Positions 48,075 to 61,200 of a stretch of DNA of 64,000 nucleotides are shown in pieces. Positions within the stretch are counted from its first letter, which is position 1. Every line of letters begins with the position of its first letter. A model generated the notes under the pieces. It saw only the letters and a list, made by a program, of their open reading frames with translations. It was not told where the DNA came from and ran no database searches. The position numbers were made by a program, and so were the translations under genes. Source of the stretch: Scolanthus callimorphus (lineage: Eukaryota; Cnidaria; Anthozoa; Actiniaria; Edwardsiidae); assembly GCA_033964015.1 (NCBI GenBank), contig CM066922.1, positions 24,600,507 to 24,664,506 on the forward strand. The letters run 5' to 3'.

Positions 48075-49566
48075 CCTTAATTTCACCATTTTTATCTGTT
48101 CTATTCGTTTTTTGCTTAATTTTATTTACTTAGAATTCAAAAATGCTTATGAAGGACAGAACAGATCTTACAGTTTTCTTGTAATCATTTACCTTGTCTC
48201 CTCCAAAGAAATTAGAAACCTTATGAGCCTAAACTGGCAACAACCTAAAATAGTTGTTTTGGGAAACGTTAAAAAAATATAGGGTTCTTTTTTGCGTTTT
48301 TATTTTTGCTGTATTGTAGGCCAATCCCAATCATCCCCAGAAAAGTGCGTATTTTTAGGAACACGTTTTCCAATAAAAATGAACAAAAGGCCTGCTGTTA
48401 ACCAACTAAAAGGGCACTGCCATACGCAATATAAGCATCTCCAAGCCATGCGAGTGAAAGGGAGCAACAGGTTCTAAAAAAATAAACCGGCAAACAAACT
48501 CGAAAAACACAATGAAAATATGTTACTAAAAATAAACACTTTTCTGTACGGATGGGAACAATGGTACTAATACAAGATTCTCACTCTTGTTACTATGGAC
48601 TCTTGGCACAGCCTAAAGCAAGAATGACGACTCTTGGGGGCACTGGTGAATTTGTTTGGACAATAGTAATACTTACAGCATAATTTGCAGGACTTGGGGC
48701 AGTATTGGGCCATGTAGGCATGATGGTCACGGCAGTAGTTGGGAAGGTTGGCGTGATGCTCACAATGCTGTTTTCCTTTCGATCGAAGCAGTTGCTTCTA
48801 GAAACTAGAAATAAAAAAAGTACGTACTTTTTTTACCTCTCCAGTATATATCTATTGCTTGGCTCCACTACTCCATAAAAATCGAGAAGGAATTTGGAAA
48901 TTCTAGAGAGGGTGGTTGGCGTCGTGGTAGGGGGCTCGAGATGCTTACTATTTCCCATAAAAAAAAAAACACTGTATTTTTAATGGAAATTGCAGGGGTG
49001 GTACGATGGTGGCTCAAGCCATAACTGCACCTCCCGCTTCTTGAAAAGGCGAAACAAAAAGTTACAAGAAAACGTTCATAGCAACTTAAGCGACTTCTCG
49101 CGGATTTCTCTATCAATCAGAATTAGAAAACCAGTTATGCTATAAAAACTTTAAGCATTAGAAGAGCGGGAGAATACATGGAGGGTATCCTTTGTCAGTT
49201 AAATAATCGTTGCCAATTAGCCACGCTAGATACAATACATGTTACTTCGTACTTATTTTACTTACCACAGAAGTTTCAGGACCTGCGACAGTACTGCCAC
49301 ATGTAGTTGCGGTTATTGTTGCAGTAGTTCGGAATGCTGGCCCAGTGCCTGCAGTCACTTGTCTCCTTTTCATCGTGGCAATAATCAGCTGTAGAGCAGA
49401 CGAAAATCGAAAAATAGTCAAGGTTTCCATTTCCTTGCATTCAATTTCAAGCTACGGTCAAAGAACCTGTGGTACCAGACGGGCTCAAAGCTTCACTCAT
49501 TCACTGCCGTCGGTAAACAAGTGAGACTCGTGGCTAGGATTCGTTTGGTCCGGGGTGGGAAGAGAT

Positions 49567-49700
49567 GGGGGGGGGGGAGGGGACTCCTCTATTTTTGGGC
49601 CGGGATGCTAGTCGTACCTTAACCGGGTAAAATCAGGCCTAAGACCTTAGGGGATAAAATTCGAAAACTGGAAATTTTTCCAAGGCATGCACCTCTTAGG
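49567..49700. repeat. Truncated poly-G MITE copy
   Basis: A G-run, then GGGGACTCCTCTATTTTTGG..GGGATGCTAGTCGTAC, matches one end of the 38160-38566 family. The opposite end is not found. It lies inside intron 1 of the ShKT gene. Confidence 0.6.
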
Positions 49701-50198
49701 GGTCAGTTTAGCAAACCAAACACCAATGGCTTTATCACTATCACACTTGCAACTTTTCAGGAGCTTGTCTGCCTATAAGCCATGTCCATGTATAAAGCAC
49801 TGGCTTACGAATATTTATTTATTAAATCCCAGACGTAACACATCATTTTTTAAATTTAATCCATTTACGGAACGGCACTAAGATCGTAAACAGACACTAA
49901 AGGAAATTATGAGCTTTCAGGGGATTAATGGTCGTCTGTTCACGGAAAATAAAATCAGACGAGACGATTTTGCGCGCATGCGCAGACGTATAACTTAAAA
50001 GAAACTCATTCTCGTGTCATTATAATGGCTACTGTTGAATTATGATTAATAAAAGATGCTAAACAGCAACTGTGAGAAATATTTCTGCATTGCTGTTAGA
50101 TAAGCTACAATTATAGTATTAGAAATCCAAAAATGTGTCCCACATGGAACTCTTACACACTCATCAGACCTATAAATATGCTGGCGGTTCTTATTGTT

Positions 50199-50420
50199 GT
50201 TGATTGTTCACTAACGGTACAAGGGGCGTCCTTATATGGTCTGGTGGCCGGGCGTACTCTCACCCATAGGTATCTAGCTACTGAGCAATTCAACACCAGG
50301 ATAGCGACTGTCAGGGCCGAAATCTCTGGCGTGGGCGTAAGAACCGTACGGTCGCCATACGACGCTTCAGCTCTTTGTCTGGAAGTATGGTCCTATTTTT
50401 TTTTCTTCTTCTTCTATTTC
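50199..50420 (+). mobile_element. SINE-like repeat, second copy
   Basis: A-box-like TGGTCTGGTGGCCGGGCG, body ACCGTACGGTCGCCATACGA, and a T8 plus CTTCTTCTTC tail. It is the reverse-orientation partner of 37697-38128. The B-box-like segment seen there is absent. Confidence 0.55.
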
Positions 50421-50683
50421 CTCAAGCCAAGTAAACATTCTGAATTCGCATTGGCGCGAAAGTTGAGTGAAAAGGACAGGCATATTATATAGTACTACTT
50501 GCATGATTATTAAAATTATTATCGCAATTTCCATAATTTTATCGCAATAACATCGCCCCCGAAGTAGGCTTTAGGAAGGAGAATGTGCCTGCGTAGCTTT
50601 GTTGTGCGCAAATCACGTCACTCACCACAAGCTCCAACTAGAGCAACGGCAAGAACAAGAAGGACGAGAAGAGTACGAGACAT

Positions 50684-53600
50684 GGTGTAAACTGCAGAGA
50701 ACAAACAATAAAATGGAATAACATTGTTAAAGAGCCTCTGTCAGCCTCTATTTTGTCAGCCTAGCAACATACCGAGACAGAGAAAGCATTCATTTCCATC
50801 GGCTGATTTAGGGGATGTAGTGCAATATTTACGATTGAATTCGATAAATGAATGATAAATCTGTGTTTTTAGATGGCTATTTCAAGATTTCTACACGTAA
50901 TTTGTTGCCTGATATCGACTGAAAACAATAACAAAGGAGTGGCTGACAAGGGCTCTTAAATTAAAAAGTAAACATTTTGCAATGTGCTTGCCAGTACCGG
51001 TAAGTGAGCAATTTATGCACACAGTGAGCTTTGCCTGCGAGCCGGCTCTCCACTGTTTTTTTTCGTTTTTTTTTTTTTAGGGCATTAACGGCGTATATTT
51101 TGTGTCATCTGTGATCCTGATCCCAAAATTGTCGATTGTTTCCCTGATGCCAGAGTGCGAAAATGGGATCCCGATCCCAGAAATTGTGATCTCTGTTATC
51201 CCTGATCCGGCATACTTCACAAAATAGTGACCCCTGATCCCATTTTGAACCCTCCGAAGCCTAACAAGGCTTTATTAATGGTTTTGATAAGAGAGAAAAA
51301 GGTAGAGAGCTTGTAGGGTTATATGCATACGGGGATTATTTTCCCGTAGAGAGATACTCATCGTAATTAATAAAGAAACAATCATGAATTGAGTAATTCA
51401 TGAACTAGAGAAACTAAATCTTCTCAGAACTTTAAAAGAAAACATGCTGTACCTAGAGGAAAATTAATGATACGTATTAGGCGCAACTACTGTTCGACAA
51501 TTCCACAATTATATAAAAAAATACTTTTGGTAATTTATCGTCCAATGGCTTAGGCCAGTTTCAGACGTCGAACTTTTGCCGCGTCGAATCTAATTGTTAG
51601 TCATTTCATTTGCAGCTTCTAGGACACTTTGTCTAGTACCAAACACACCCCTTTTCCCAGGCTTTCGGTTGCTTATACCTAATTAAACTTACGTCGTAGA
51701 AGTCGCCTTGATCGGTTGGACCTTGCTTGTTTTCAGTTCGTATCAGTACGAGTGTGTGGTGCTAGCTCTATGGCTTGGCCAATTACAAGTGATGATTTAC
51801 ACTAACACCACCGCAGGTTGTTTGGATTTTAACGCGATCGAGACTAGAAGTGTGTAAATAGTCACATTGATTGGTTTAAGTTGAATCCTGCAAATATTGT
51901 ATACAAGCTTTCCAACGTTCAGATTCATTTCATTTGGCAACTTTTCTAGAAGTCATATAATTTTGGAATAATTTATATAAAGAGGTGATTTAGGTAATTG
52001 GGATAACAGCTTTCTTTACTTTTTTGAGTGTCACGGGGGTCAAGTAGCCGACATTTTTGTGCTTACTCCAATGTTATAGTTAAAAAAGTAAAGGGGAGAA
52101 AGAAAAAAAAACAATCGAAAAAGAGAAAATGATAAAGGAAAAAGTCAAAATATTAAATATACCCAGTGCTAAATGGGACCAAATCTGGTCTAAACGATTC
52201 CAGAGGGACGAATATATCGAACGGAAAATTGCTACAAGTCAACAAAAAATATCGCAGCATATGTCCAAATGCAGGGTATTATCTCAACACTGATGAGCGG
52301 GTCGACTCCCTCATGCGACTCCCTCGTGTTGCACTGGCACTATTTTCTTTTTTGTAACTATGTTTTTCTTTTTTTGTGTGTGATTTCTATATGTATCTTA
52401 GAATTAAATTAACTTATAATTAATTTAAAAAAAGTGTTTAGTACAATAAAGAAAAAGATTCAAGCTGAGGGACAGAATAATAGCTGAGAGTTTCAATATT
52501 CATTTTCATCGATTGGAGTCGTTTTGGCTTGATGGTTTAACAGTTTTTGTTGATAAAAAGGGAAGTATGAAACAAGCTCAAGCCTGAAAATTTAAGCGAA
52601 CGCTAATCTATAGGCGGTATAGTGGGCGAAGTTCGTTTGCTTCGTTCGTTTGCTTAAAAGACATATTGTTTTAGAACTTTGAGCAATTTGAACAAGAAGC
52701 GGTCAAAAATATTGTTGCTAAAAAAAAGACATATTTTGATTTGCTGTATGAATATATTTTAAGTGATAAACCAGTGATCGTCCCGCCAAATAATTATCAT
52801 AGGAGCCTGAGAGAATAAAATTCAAAGTTCACAGAAATGTTGCTTGCAGGAAAATATTTGCCAATGGCTATCCTGTATATATTATGTCCCTGCATTATTT
52901 TAGAAAACTTTGAAATTTATTTTCTCGGGTCTCAAACTACCACTTCTTATTCATTTTATTGGAACCTTCTAAATCACCAATGTAAAGGCATTAGGTATCA
53001 AACGTTTTAGTAATACTATTTTTATCCAAGCATTGCCAGAATCTCTAAAATAATCTTTATTATCAGTTTTAAAGATTTGAATGGTGTGCATTCATTCAGT
53101 AAGCTTGTTCCGATCAAAGGTTTTTGAAAAGAGTACTTCAGTCTCACAACCACGGTTGAGCCATGGTCGACCATGATTTGACCATTGTTTTCCATATCTT
53201 CTCGTGTTCAAATTTGATAAGATAAGATAAATTCCATCTCCCCGCGCGCCCATGTATTATTCTCTATATCTAGTTCAAAAATATATCTAAAACGTTTTAA
53301 ACAAAGTTATCCAATATAACGCTCTGTTTCATTGGCCTTGTTGTATGACGGTTGGAAGTGAACATTTCAACCAATTAAATGAATTAAAGCTCAACCAAGA
53401 CGGTATAGCCCATCTGACCGCAATAGGATGCTATGTGGATTAGAGGGCTTTGGCGCTATATTTTAGCTCGTTTTAACAACTTTTCCTAATCTCAGCTTCA
53501 TACCCCCCTTGAGATATCCCTACCCCACGAGTTATCCCTCTTTATATAAAGGAGGGATAGCCCCTCCCCATGTAGTCCCGGGCTTTAGTCCCAATAATAT

Positions 53601-54053
53601 TCACGACAATGCATCTTTTTATGAAATTGCGATTTTTTTATTTTACAAGACGTTTAAAAGCATTACCGTCTGTTGCTGCCGTTTAACAGTAATATTCAAT
53701 AAAATTCTAAAACAATCTACAAAATGTAATACTCATATATTATCAATACTATCTCAAGCATGCAAATCTATAATTCGCTATAAAAATAGGCTTACGAAAT
53801 AAGCTTTATGTATCATCTTCACCCTGAAAGAACATTAAAATAAATATATTTGATTGAGTTAGAAATGTATGGTGAGATGCTGTTAATGATTATCAAATAT
53901 TAAAAGCTGTGAGTAAGGTGGTTCTTCTCATCAGATGCTCCTAACCCGGCAAGTAGTAATTAATGACCTCAGGGAGTGTCATTGTTATTCATTTTGATTT
54001 ATAACGTTGTACTACTTTTGGTTCAGACGGAAGCCAAACAGCGGTTGATAATA
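50684..54053. other. Gene-poor intergenic DNA
   Basis: No exon could be supported on either strand. A degenerate repeat of CCTGATCCC-like words lies at about 51105-51245. The remainder is AT-rich with scattered short frames that look random. Confidence 0.45.
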
Positions 54054-54244
54054 GGCCATTTGCACTTACTGGGTCACGTGACCCAACTACCTCTTAACGA
54101 GATGTTTTGTCAAAATCAATTCCAGAAATACAAATAACCAGTTGACATTGGTCAGAAACTCCACTTTCAGCTTAAAATCTCTAACCTGGAACAAATGGCA
54201 GCGAGTTGAATTTGGATCACGTGACCCAGTTAGTGCAAATTGCC
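54054..54244. mobile_element. MITE with GGCCATTTGCAC ends and CACGTGA motifs
   Basis: The left end GGCCATTTGCACTTACTGGG..TCACGTGACCC pairs with GATCACGTGACCCAGTTAGT..GCAAATTGCC. Each arm ends in an E-box CACGTG. Confidence 0.75.
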
Positions 54245-54612
54245 TTTTGACGTAGAGTTCGCAAAATTGCAGAGTAAGTTCATGTCTAATCGATACGTTA
54301 TGACTGTGATTATGAACAGTAATTTTCTGATCTACCTTTTTATTGAAAGTTACGAAAAGATGGGCGTTGTCATGCATTCCAACATCAAAAGAGTACGTCA
54401 TTCTACCGAGCGATCCATATAAACAAATGCGTCAAAAAAATACGCGAAAAGCAAGTTCTTGCTTAAGAAGCTGGTCGTTTACGCACTGAATACTAAACGA
54501 TTTGTTGCTTGGACGAACACTAAACTATAGCGTATGATGACCAAATCAACCTTTTTCGAAACGCTCTCGTACCCAGAGCTCTCCGGCTCCTCTACCTGAC
54601 GCAGGCGCGAGA

Positions 54613-55137
54613 CTTAAAGGGCGCCAAGACTGTCTCCAAGAACGATCACTGAGCAAAGCTATTTAGACCATCCTATCAGAAAAGTGTTAAAGACTTTGCA
54701 AAACGTAAAAATTTGGTCGGATAGATCGAGAAATAGCGAGATTCAAACGGATTGTTTCGTGGTTTTAAGTCTTCGCCATTCTCGGACCCAGAGCTCCCCG
54801 GCTCGTCTCCTCGCGGGGGAGGCTCTGGTGGCAGCCACTGACGCATGCGCGAGTTTTAATACAGAGCCGCTGAGAGAAAGACCTTTCAGCGCATGCTCCA
54901 ACGCTCAAAATCAACCAACCAGCGACGGCCCTAAAATGGATGTCCCCAGAGCCTCCCCTGCGAGCAGACGAGCCGGGGAGCTCTGGGTACGAGAATGATA
55001 CTTCTTGTTTTCAGGTGCGCATAACAGCTGCGCAGTTACGTGAAAGCCTTCCTTTAATACAAGGCCGCGCCTGAGTGAAATATATTTCTGCGCATGCTGC
55101 AACGTTCAAATTAGTCAATCAGCAAAGGTCCTTTAAA
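54613..55137. mobile_element. Copy of the 33760-34003 MITE family, itself interrupted
   Basis: Outer parts match the complement of 33760-34003 (GGTCGGAT..AGCGAGATT..GTTTTAAGTC left; GCGCATAACAGCTGCGCAGT right). The middle is filled by the 54778-54997 element. Confidence 0.6.
54778..54997. mobile_element. MITE with ATTCTCGGACCCAGAGCTCC ends
   Basis: ATTCTCGGACCCAGAGCTCC..CCGGCTCGTCT at the left pairs with AGACGAGCCGGGGAGCTCTG..GGTACGAGAAT. A stray related end occurs at 54565-54590. It is nested within the element above. Confidence 0.8.
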
Positions 55138-55293
55138 TGGTTATGCGAGGTAACCATCCGGGGTGCTGTAGGTGCAAGTCAGATTGAATTGATTTAAAAT
55201 TGGTGTGTAGTACATCCCGTCGAGCGTAGCTGCATCCAATCTGCAATGTTTTGGCCGGTATACTTCGGAACTCAATTCTAAAGAGCTCCTCTC

Positions 55294-58200
55294 CTACTTC
55301 TTCAGTCTCGATCTAGTTTTAATAGTACGGGTGTCTATATGGCTCAGATCGCTTCCAATGTTTAGATCTTCCTTTAACGCTATTGCATTCAGGATTTCAG
55401 AGTGCCTCTCCAATATTGCCGCCATGGATTTAATTTGTTGGCGCGATTTAGTGATCTCGCGTGTTAGCTCGCGATATCTGATAGTGTTCGGATCCTCGAT
55501 GAGTTCTTCTTCTTCGTTGTCGATGTCCTCGAACGGTAAGGGCTCGTATTTTCTGCAAGAAGTGTGAGAATGAAAAGTTTATTGTAATTAGGGGCTATGT
55601 TGTGAGAGAATGTCCTCGAGCTCTTAGCCTGCTTATCAATTGTTCCCTTGTGTTTTCAGGGACAAGAAATTTAGCAGAGAAACAAGAGAACGCGGCGTGA
55701 AGTTCGAAGAGCTAGCGAGTTTTTGGTCGCGCGACAATGGGACGACGTCTTTTTTTGCGCTCGCCTATTTGCTCGCCTCATTTTCGCGCCGGCAAAAACT
55801 CGCTAGTAGAACTTCTCGCCGCTTCCCACTGTTTCTATGGCTTCCCTTAAAACGCATGGGAACGCTAGCTACCAAGGGGAATTACTGCTGAAACCCATCC
55901 TTGGGAAAAGCTGAAGTTTAAAGGTTTGGATTTCACATGGATATTGGAAATCCGAACACTTCCCATTCTACTACCATGGGAAATTCAGCTTTTCCCATTG
56001 ACGGGTTCTGCAGACATTTCCTGTGTACGCTGTATCCCCAAGACTAGCCTAATCAATCGACTAATAAAGTCCCTACTTTTATTCTCACCTGAATGCTTTC
56101 TTGATCTTCCCGCATGTCTTTAAATTCACAGTAAGCTCCGGTCGGTACACTCGGAGCGTCACGAATGAAGGGTACTTGCGCTCGACTTCCGACACGAAAT
56201 CGATCTGCCTCGACTTGTTCCGAAGGAAGGCACTTTGTTGTATGGAGTCAATATCGCCGACTGCGAGACCAATCTGGAATGAACATTGATTACGACATTA
56301 AAATAAAAGTATATCTATTAAGCTTTTTGTCTGGCAGTCGTGTATTTCGACCGCTTGGACACGAGTTTGAGGACGAGAACAAACAACGATGCTCCGCAAA
56401 ACTAATTTCGGGAATAGCTTCAGGACGCTACGTTGTCTTGCTATGTTAGGGAATCAGGAATCCAACTACTTTTGTGCGATTTAGGAGGCGGAATCACTTA
56501 TTGGAATCCGTTTTCAGGTCTCTGGAATCCAGATTCCTAATCCAATCGTTTCTCTTATATATAATAATCTGATCCTGTAAATCCTGGGATATAATCTGGA
56601 ATCCAGGAGCTGGAATCCAGAATCCGAATACTGTTGGATTCAAGTAAGGGGGACGATTTGTAATCTGCGACTTTCATAATTCTGCGAACTCCCGCATTAC
56701 ATTACGGAATGCCAAACTGCGTTTTGGTTTCTGTACATCAAACCTTTAAGACGGGCGCATGCCTTGGACTCCTTCCAGAGTTCGTTTGCATTTTATGGTT
56801 ACAAATTTGTTTTTAAAGCCTAGCTCGTCGTTAAAACTACTCCAAAGGTCTAGTACGTGCAATCACCTAGAGCTGTTCACTCGTTAGATTGACGGAAGCC
56901 AAACCGTGGTTTGCTAGTTCGCAGAATTATGAAAATTCTAGGAAGAAAGGATGCCACACATACTCACCAACAAGTTCATCAGGACAATAGGCATGGCAAG
57001 CAGAAAGATGTAGAAGAATATGAATGAGACTACGGGAAAAGGGACTTGTGCGGCCCCTGTGTCGTCATTTTTCGCCCCTAGGCCGTCAACTAACAGGGTA
57101 GCGTAATCAAGCTCACCAACGGTCATGACTGTTGTCTTGACGATCGCCTTGCCGTAGTTTGCAAACGCGTCCTAGAAGAAATAAATCGTAATCGTAGAAT
57201 AGTATTATGTTAAGTAGCTGTAATGCGCAACCAAAATAAATGTAACTTAAAGAGCTACTGACAGGGTTTGATCAATATTTTGACTAAAAATGGGAACATA
57301 TAGTTGAAAGTGGTACAAATGATATGTAAACAATTTTTTGTCGTAAAATTGTTTTTCCATTGAGAAAAGGCAAAAAATAAACACCACAGGAAGACCAGCT
57401 CAAAATGCAAACAAATAGTCCCGTCCCTTTTGTAAGGTCACATCCAGAACTCATGACGGCTAAAGATGGCGACTTCATCAAGCGAGGAAAACATTTCTAG
57501 CTTCGTTTCTGATCCGAGTAGGATCTAACAAACACAGACAGCAGAGAAAGCTCTCAAGACGAGAGTAAGGTAGGAGTTATCGTACTCCGGTTCTGGATGT
57601 GTCACAGCCTCGATTTCGTGACCCGGGAAAATTGAATTTGACTATCGATGTAAAAACGTCTGTAACTTAAAAATTATAAGGGTTAAATCAATTTTCTCAA
57701 CCGTCAGTTACCAAGTTGTTTAAGATCAGTACAAAAAAACCCTGTGATCAGTAGCTCTTTAAGATATGTACTTTTATCTTTCCTAGAATAAAGACACTTT
57801 CCCTGCTAGGAGAGGCCACTTCTTGAAGTGGCCTCTGCACACAAATGTCACAACCTCGTCCAAGATCGTGGACGTACTTGACTGGTTTGGCTGGTGTTTT
57901 ACAAGAATGGCGTCAGTGTTTTTGCTTCGGAAACCACGCGCGCTTTCACGGGTGATTTCTTGTTCAATGACCAACACACAACATTTTGCTCAAATTTCTA
58001 TAGAAAAGAAAACGATCTCCGGCGAATTCTCAAAGGTAAACTTTAGAATGAGTGTCAGAGCTGCGTTTAAGAGCCTTTAAATAGTGTAAACGAGCCATTA
58101 AAGGCCACAAAAAGTGGCTTTTGTGTAAGTTGTAGAGCAGATAAATTGATATTTTCTTGCTCGCGCACAAACTTGATCGACCAGTTTCTCCAAGCTCACG

Positions 58201-61200
58201 CCATTTTCGAACATATGCGCGACAGAGAAATGACATTTGTGTGCAGAGGCTACTTTTGCGTAGTTGAAAAACACAAGAAAACATTAAAAGTAAAAGAAAA
58301 TGCAGGGAGATAAAAAGTAGCCTCTGCTCGCAGGGAAAAAGTCACTTTATTTAGTAATGTATCTGTTAATCATTACTGTAAGGTGATGATCAGTAATTAC
58401 TCCTACCATATTAGGCAAGTCCAGCTTAGGCAGATCAGTGACAGGCGTATTGGATTTCAGTTTGGATCTCGTACCGGAAGACATCGAGTTTCGCCCAAGT
58501 CAGGCGCCACTAGTTTAACTTTAGTAGCGCTTCCTAAACCTTCTTATTTGCAAGGTGGAGGTTGTCTTGGTAGAATTTTAATCCAGGTAATTTTTAAGTG
58601 CCAATATTTGAAGTCCGAATTCTACAGAGCTTTTTCTTCCTTGAACAAAAATACGTCCAACAGGCGCGATTATTTTTGGCGCCAAAACCACAGAGCGAAG
58701 CAATGCCCTAACGATCCCGTTTTTCCTCTTGAAACATCTCGAAAAAAATGAACAAATTTAGCAAATAAATAAACAAATATCAATTTTGGCCCCGCTGAAT
58801 TGGCTAAGACTTTCTAAATATATGAGGCAAATCACTTGAACACCAATTTTGAAATTTCGTGCAAAAGCGATAGCAAAATTTGTTTTAGAGAAGTTTAAAG
58901 AGAAAAAAGCAGGAATGTATTGACGCAAATGAAGATCGCAATATGTTAATCTATTGCTAAATGACACCTCCTACTGTCCTCCAAGTTTGATATCCGTCAC
59001 ACGAATATTATTAACGTTATGACCAAATTTATATTTACAGAAAATGCGCTTGAACTTTTCGTGGAGTCACCTTAATAGCAAAACAGAAGAATCCAATTCG
59101 CAGTCAACACAATCAACACGTTTAATAACAACATTTAAGTTTACTCACCTCTTCTTTAAAAAGAATATAGAAGACAATTGAAAATGCGACAATAAAGAGT
59201 GTGAATAGACACATGACTTTCATCAGCGTCTTTACGACTTCCAGGTACATCGTTACGTACAGACCCACATAGCTTAGAATTCGCAGGAATAGAATCAAGT
59301 TCGCGAAGCCAAGGAACACGGATATGGTCCCCATTTGCCAAAGTGCCTATCAGAAATATGGAGGCAAAACATGTATATCAATAGACCATAGTGAGCTAGG
59401 ATTCAGGTGGATACTGCTAGTATTCATTTTAAGACAGGTTATTTAACTTCGAGCAACGTTTGGCCAAAAATACTGTTACTCAATGATTTCTATCCTAATT
59501 TGTAGATTTGTGGTCCACATTTCGAAATATCACAAAAGGCAGAGGACTGGGTCCGCGCCGCCACAGAAATAAGCGGTCAGAAATGGAAAAATTCTATAGA
59601 ATCTATATAGGCTGTGATTGACATCACCATTTAGGTGCGAAAAATTAATACGTCTATCTGTAAAAAGAAAAATAATTTTCTCAGCGTCCTCCACTGGAAA
59701 TTTTTTTTTCGGCGCGATAATACACGAACACTACCAGGAAGACCTTTGAAATGAGACTAAATTCAAAGCAACAACTTTTTTATATTTCGAGTAACAATAT
59801 TTTTTGCCGCTTTCTGGCAAAATTGCTCGACGTTCTAAAAATTCTGTCTTAAGTCTCTTTCAATGTATGCTAGACTGCGTCGCTAACCTTCTATCCGACT
59901 GCCTGACTTAGCTTAGTATGCTTGTCTGTCCGCCTGGTTTTGTCTGCCTTTCCATTGCCTGGCCTGTTTCTCTTCGTCAGTATTGTTTGTCATCCGCCGT
60001 ATGTCCCTACGTACGTTCGTACATCCGCCTGTCGATCCGTCCATCCGCCATCCCATCGGTCCGCCTACTTTTCTTCTGTCTGCCTTCCGTACGTCTGTCC
60101 GCCTATCTGTCCGTCTGTACGCCTATCTGTCCGTCAGTCCGCCTATCTGTCCGTCAGTCCGCCTGTCTGTACGTCAGTCCGCTTACCTGTCCATCAGTCC
60201 GCATATCTGTCCGTCAGTCCGGCTACCTGTCCGTCAGTCCGCCTACCTGTCCGTCAGTCCGCCTACCTGTCCGTCAGTCCGCATTTCTGTCCGTCAGTCA
60301 GCCTACCTGTTCGTCAGTCCGCCTGTCTGTCCGTCAGTCCGCCTATCTGTCCGTCAGTCCGCCTTCCTGTCCGCTTGTCTGCCTTCCTGTCCGCTTGTCT
60401 GCCTGCCTGCCTTCCTTCCGTCTGTCTGTCTGCCTGACTGTGGTTATCTTTCTGCGAACGCATCCAGGCACTTCACTCTTTAACCATTCATTGTCATTAA
60501 AGACCCCCCCACAAAGTGGATGGAATAACACCGCCCAAGATAACCTTTAAAAACGTCCACTTACGTGGGAATTTTCCTGTAAAGGGGCCGATTTAACCAA
60601 GAACGGCAAGGTGAAAACAAATGCATTTCCGTACAAAAGCCACTCTAGTAGATTCGTAGGGTCCTTCAAATATCTCAGCTTCTGTGTAACCATTTGGTAT
60701 ATCTCTTTCGCCATATGCAGACTCGCAAATCCCACTATGAGAAGTGCTTGAAGCATTACGAAAGATCCTTTATTATTGTATCTTGGCAGAGGTGGCTTTT
60801 GGCCTGTAATGTTGAATCCATCTCTAGGAATGTGCACCCTAGTTCTTTCATTTGTTATAAATGTTGTAAGTGCCACAAGGAATAGACAGTATAAGAGGAA
60901 ATTCCCGAAGAAGATAATTTTCCCGAATGTCTTCCACTTCTGGTTAAGCAAACGCCTCGAGAGGGGGTGGGTGAGGAGGTCTTGACGTTTGAAGCGCACC
61001 ATGTCTTGTAATGCGATATACCGCTGCCCATCCGAACCGCTTATGTCCTCGGGCCCAGGGTCGATATAGCGGAAGTTGTACGTGATTGCGGGGTTTTGGG
61101 GTCTGTTATTTCGTTGGATACACCTATCCATCACTACTTCAGCGGCTTCAGGGAAATTTTGTATCAGAAGAGACATTGGATTCATAGAACCGGTCTTCCT

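Larger units (their letters stand above)
48677..50683 (-). pseudogene. Secreted ShKT-domain protein gene, broken
   Basis: Exon 1 (50683-50626) encodes a 19-residue signal peptide, MSRTLLVLLVLAVALVGAC, with donor GTGAGT. Exon 2 (49388-49266) encodes a cysteine pattern with CHDEKETSDC..W..NYC..N..YM..YC, typical of the ShKT fold (three disulfides, as in sea-anemone channel-blocking peptides and many cnidarian secreted proteins). Exon 3 (48804-48677) encodes a second ShKT module with the NYC..HHAYM..YC..SC spacing. Splice phases agree across the gene. Two breaks are seen: a TGA at 49278-49276 near the end of the first module, and a one-base frame loss near 48764-48769 in the second. A further exon past 48677 is expected from the GTAAGT donor but was not found. 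Whether the product would be toxic is unknown; most ShKT proteins in animals are not toxins. Confidence 0.7.

Noticed and set aside
59918..60550. Open frames of 166-210 codons rich in PSVRLSVRQSA
   Set aside because: All three phases are open over a 20-bp minisatellite within an intron of the opposite-strand channel gene.
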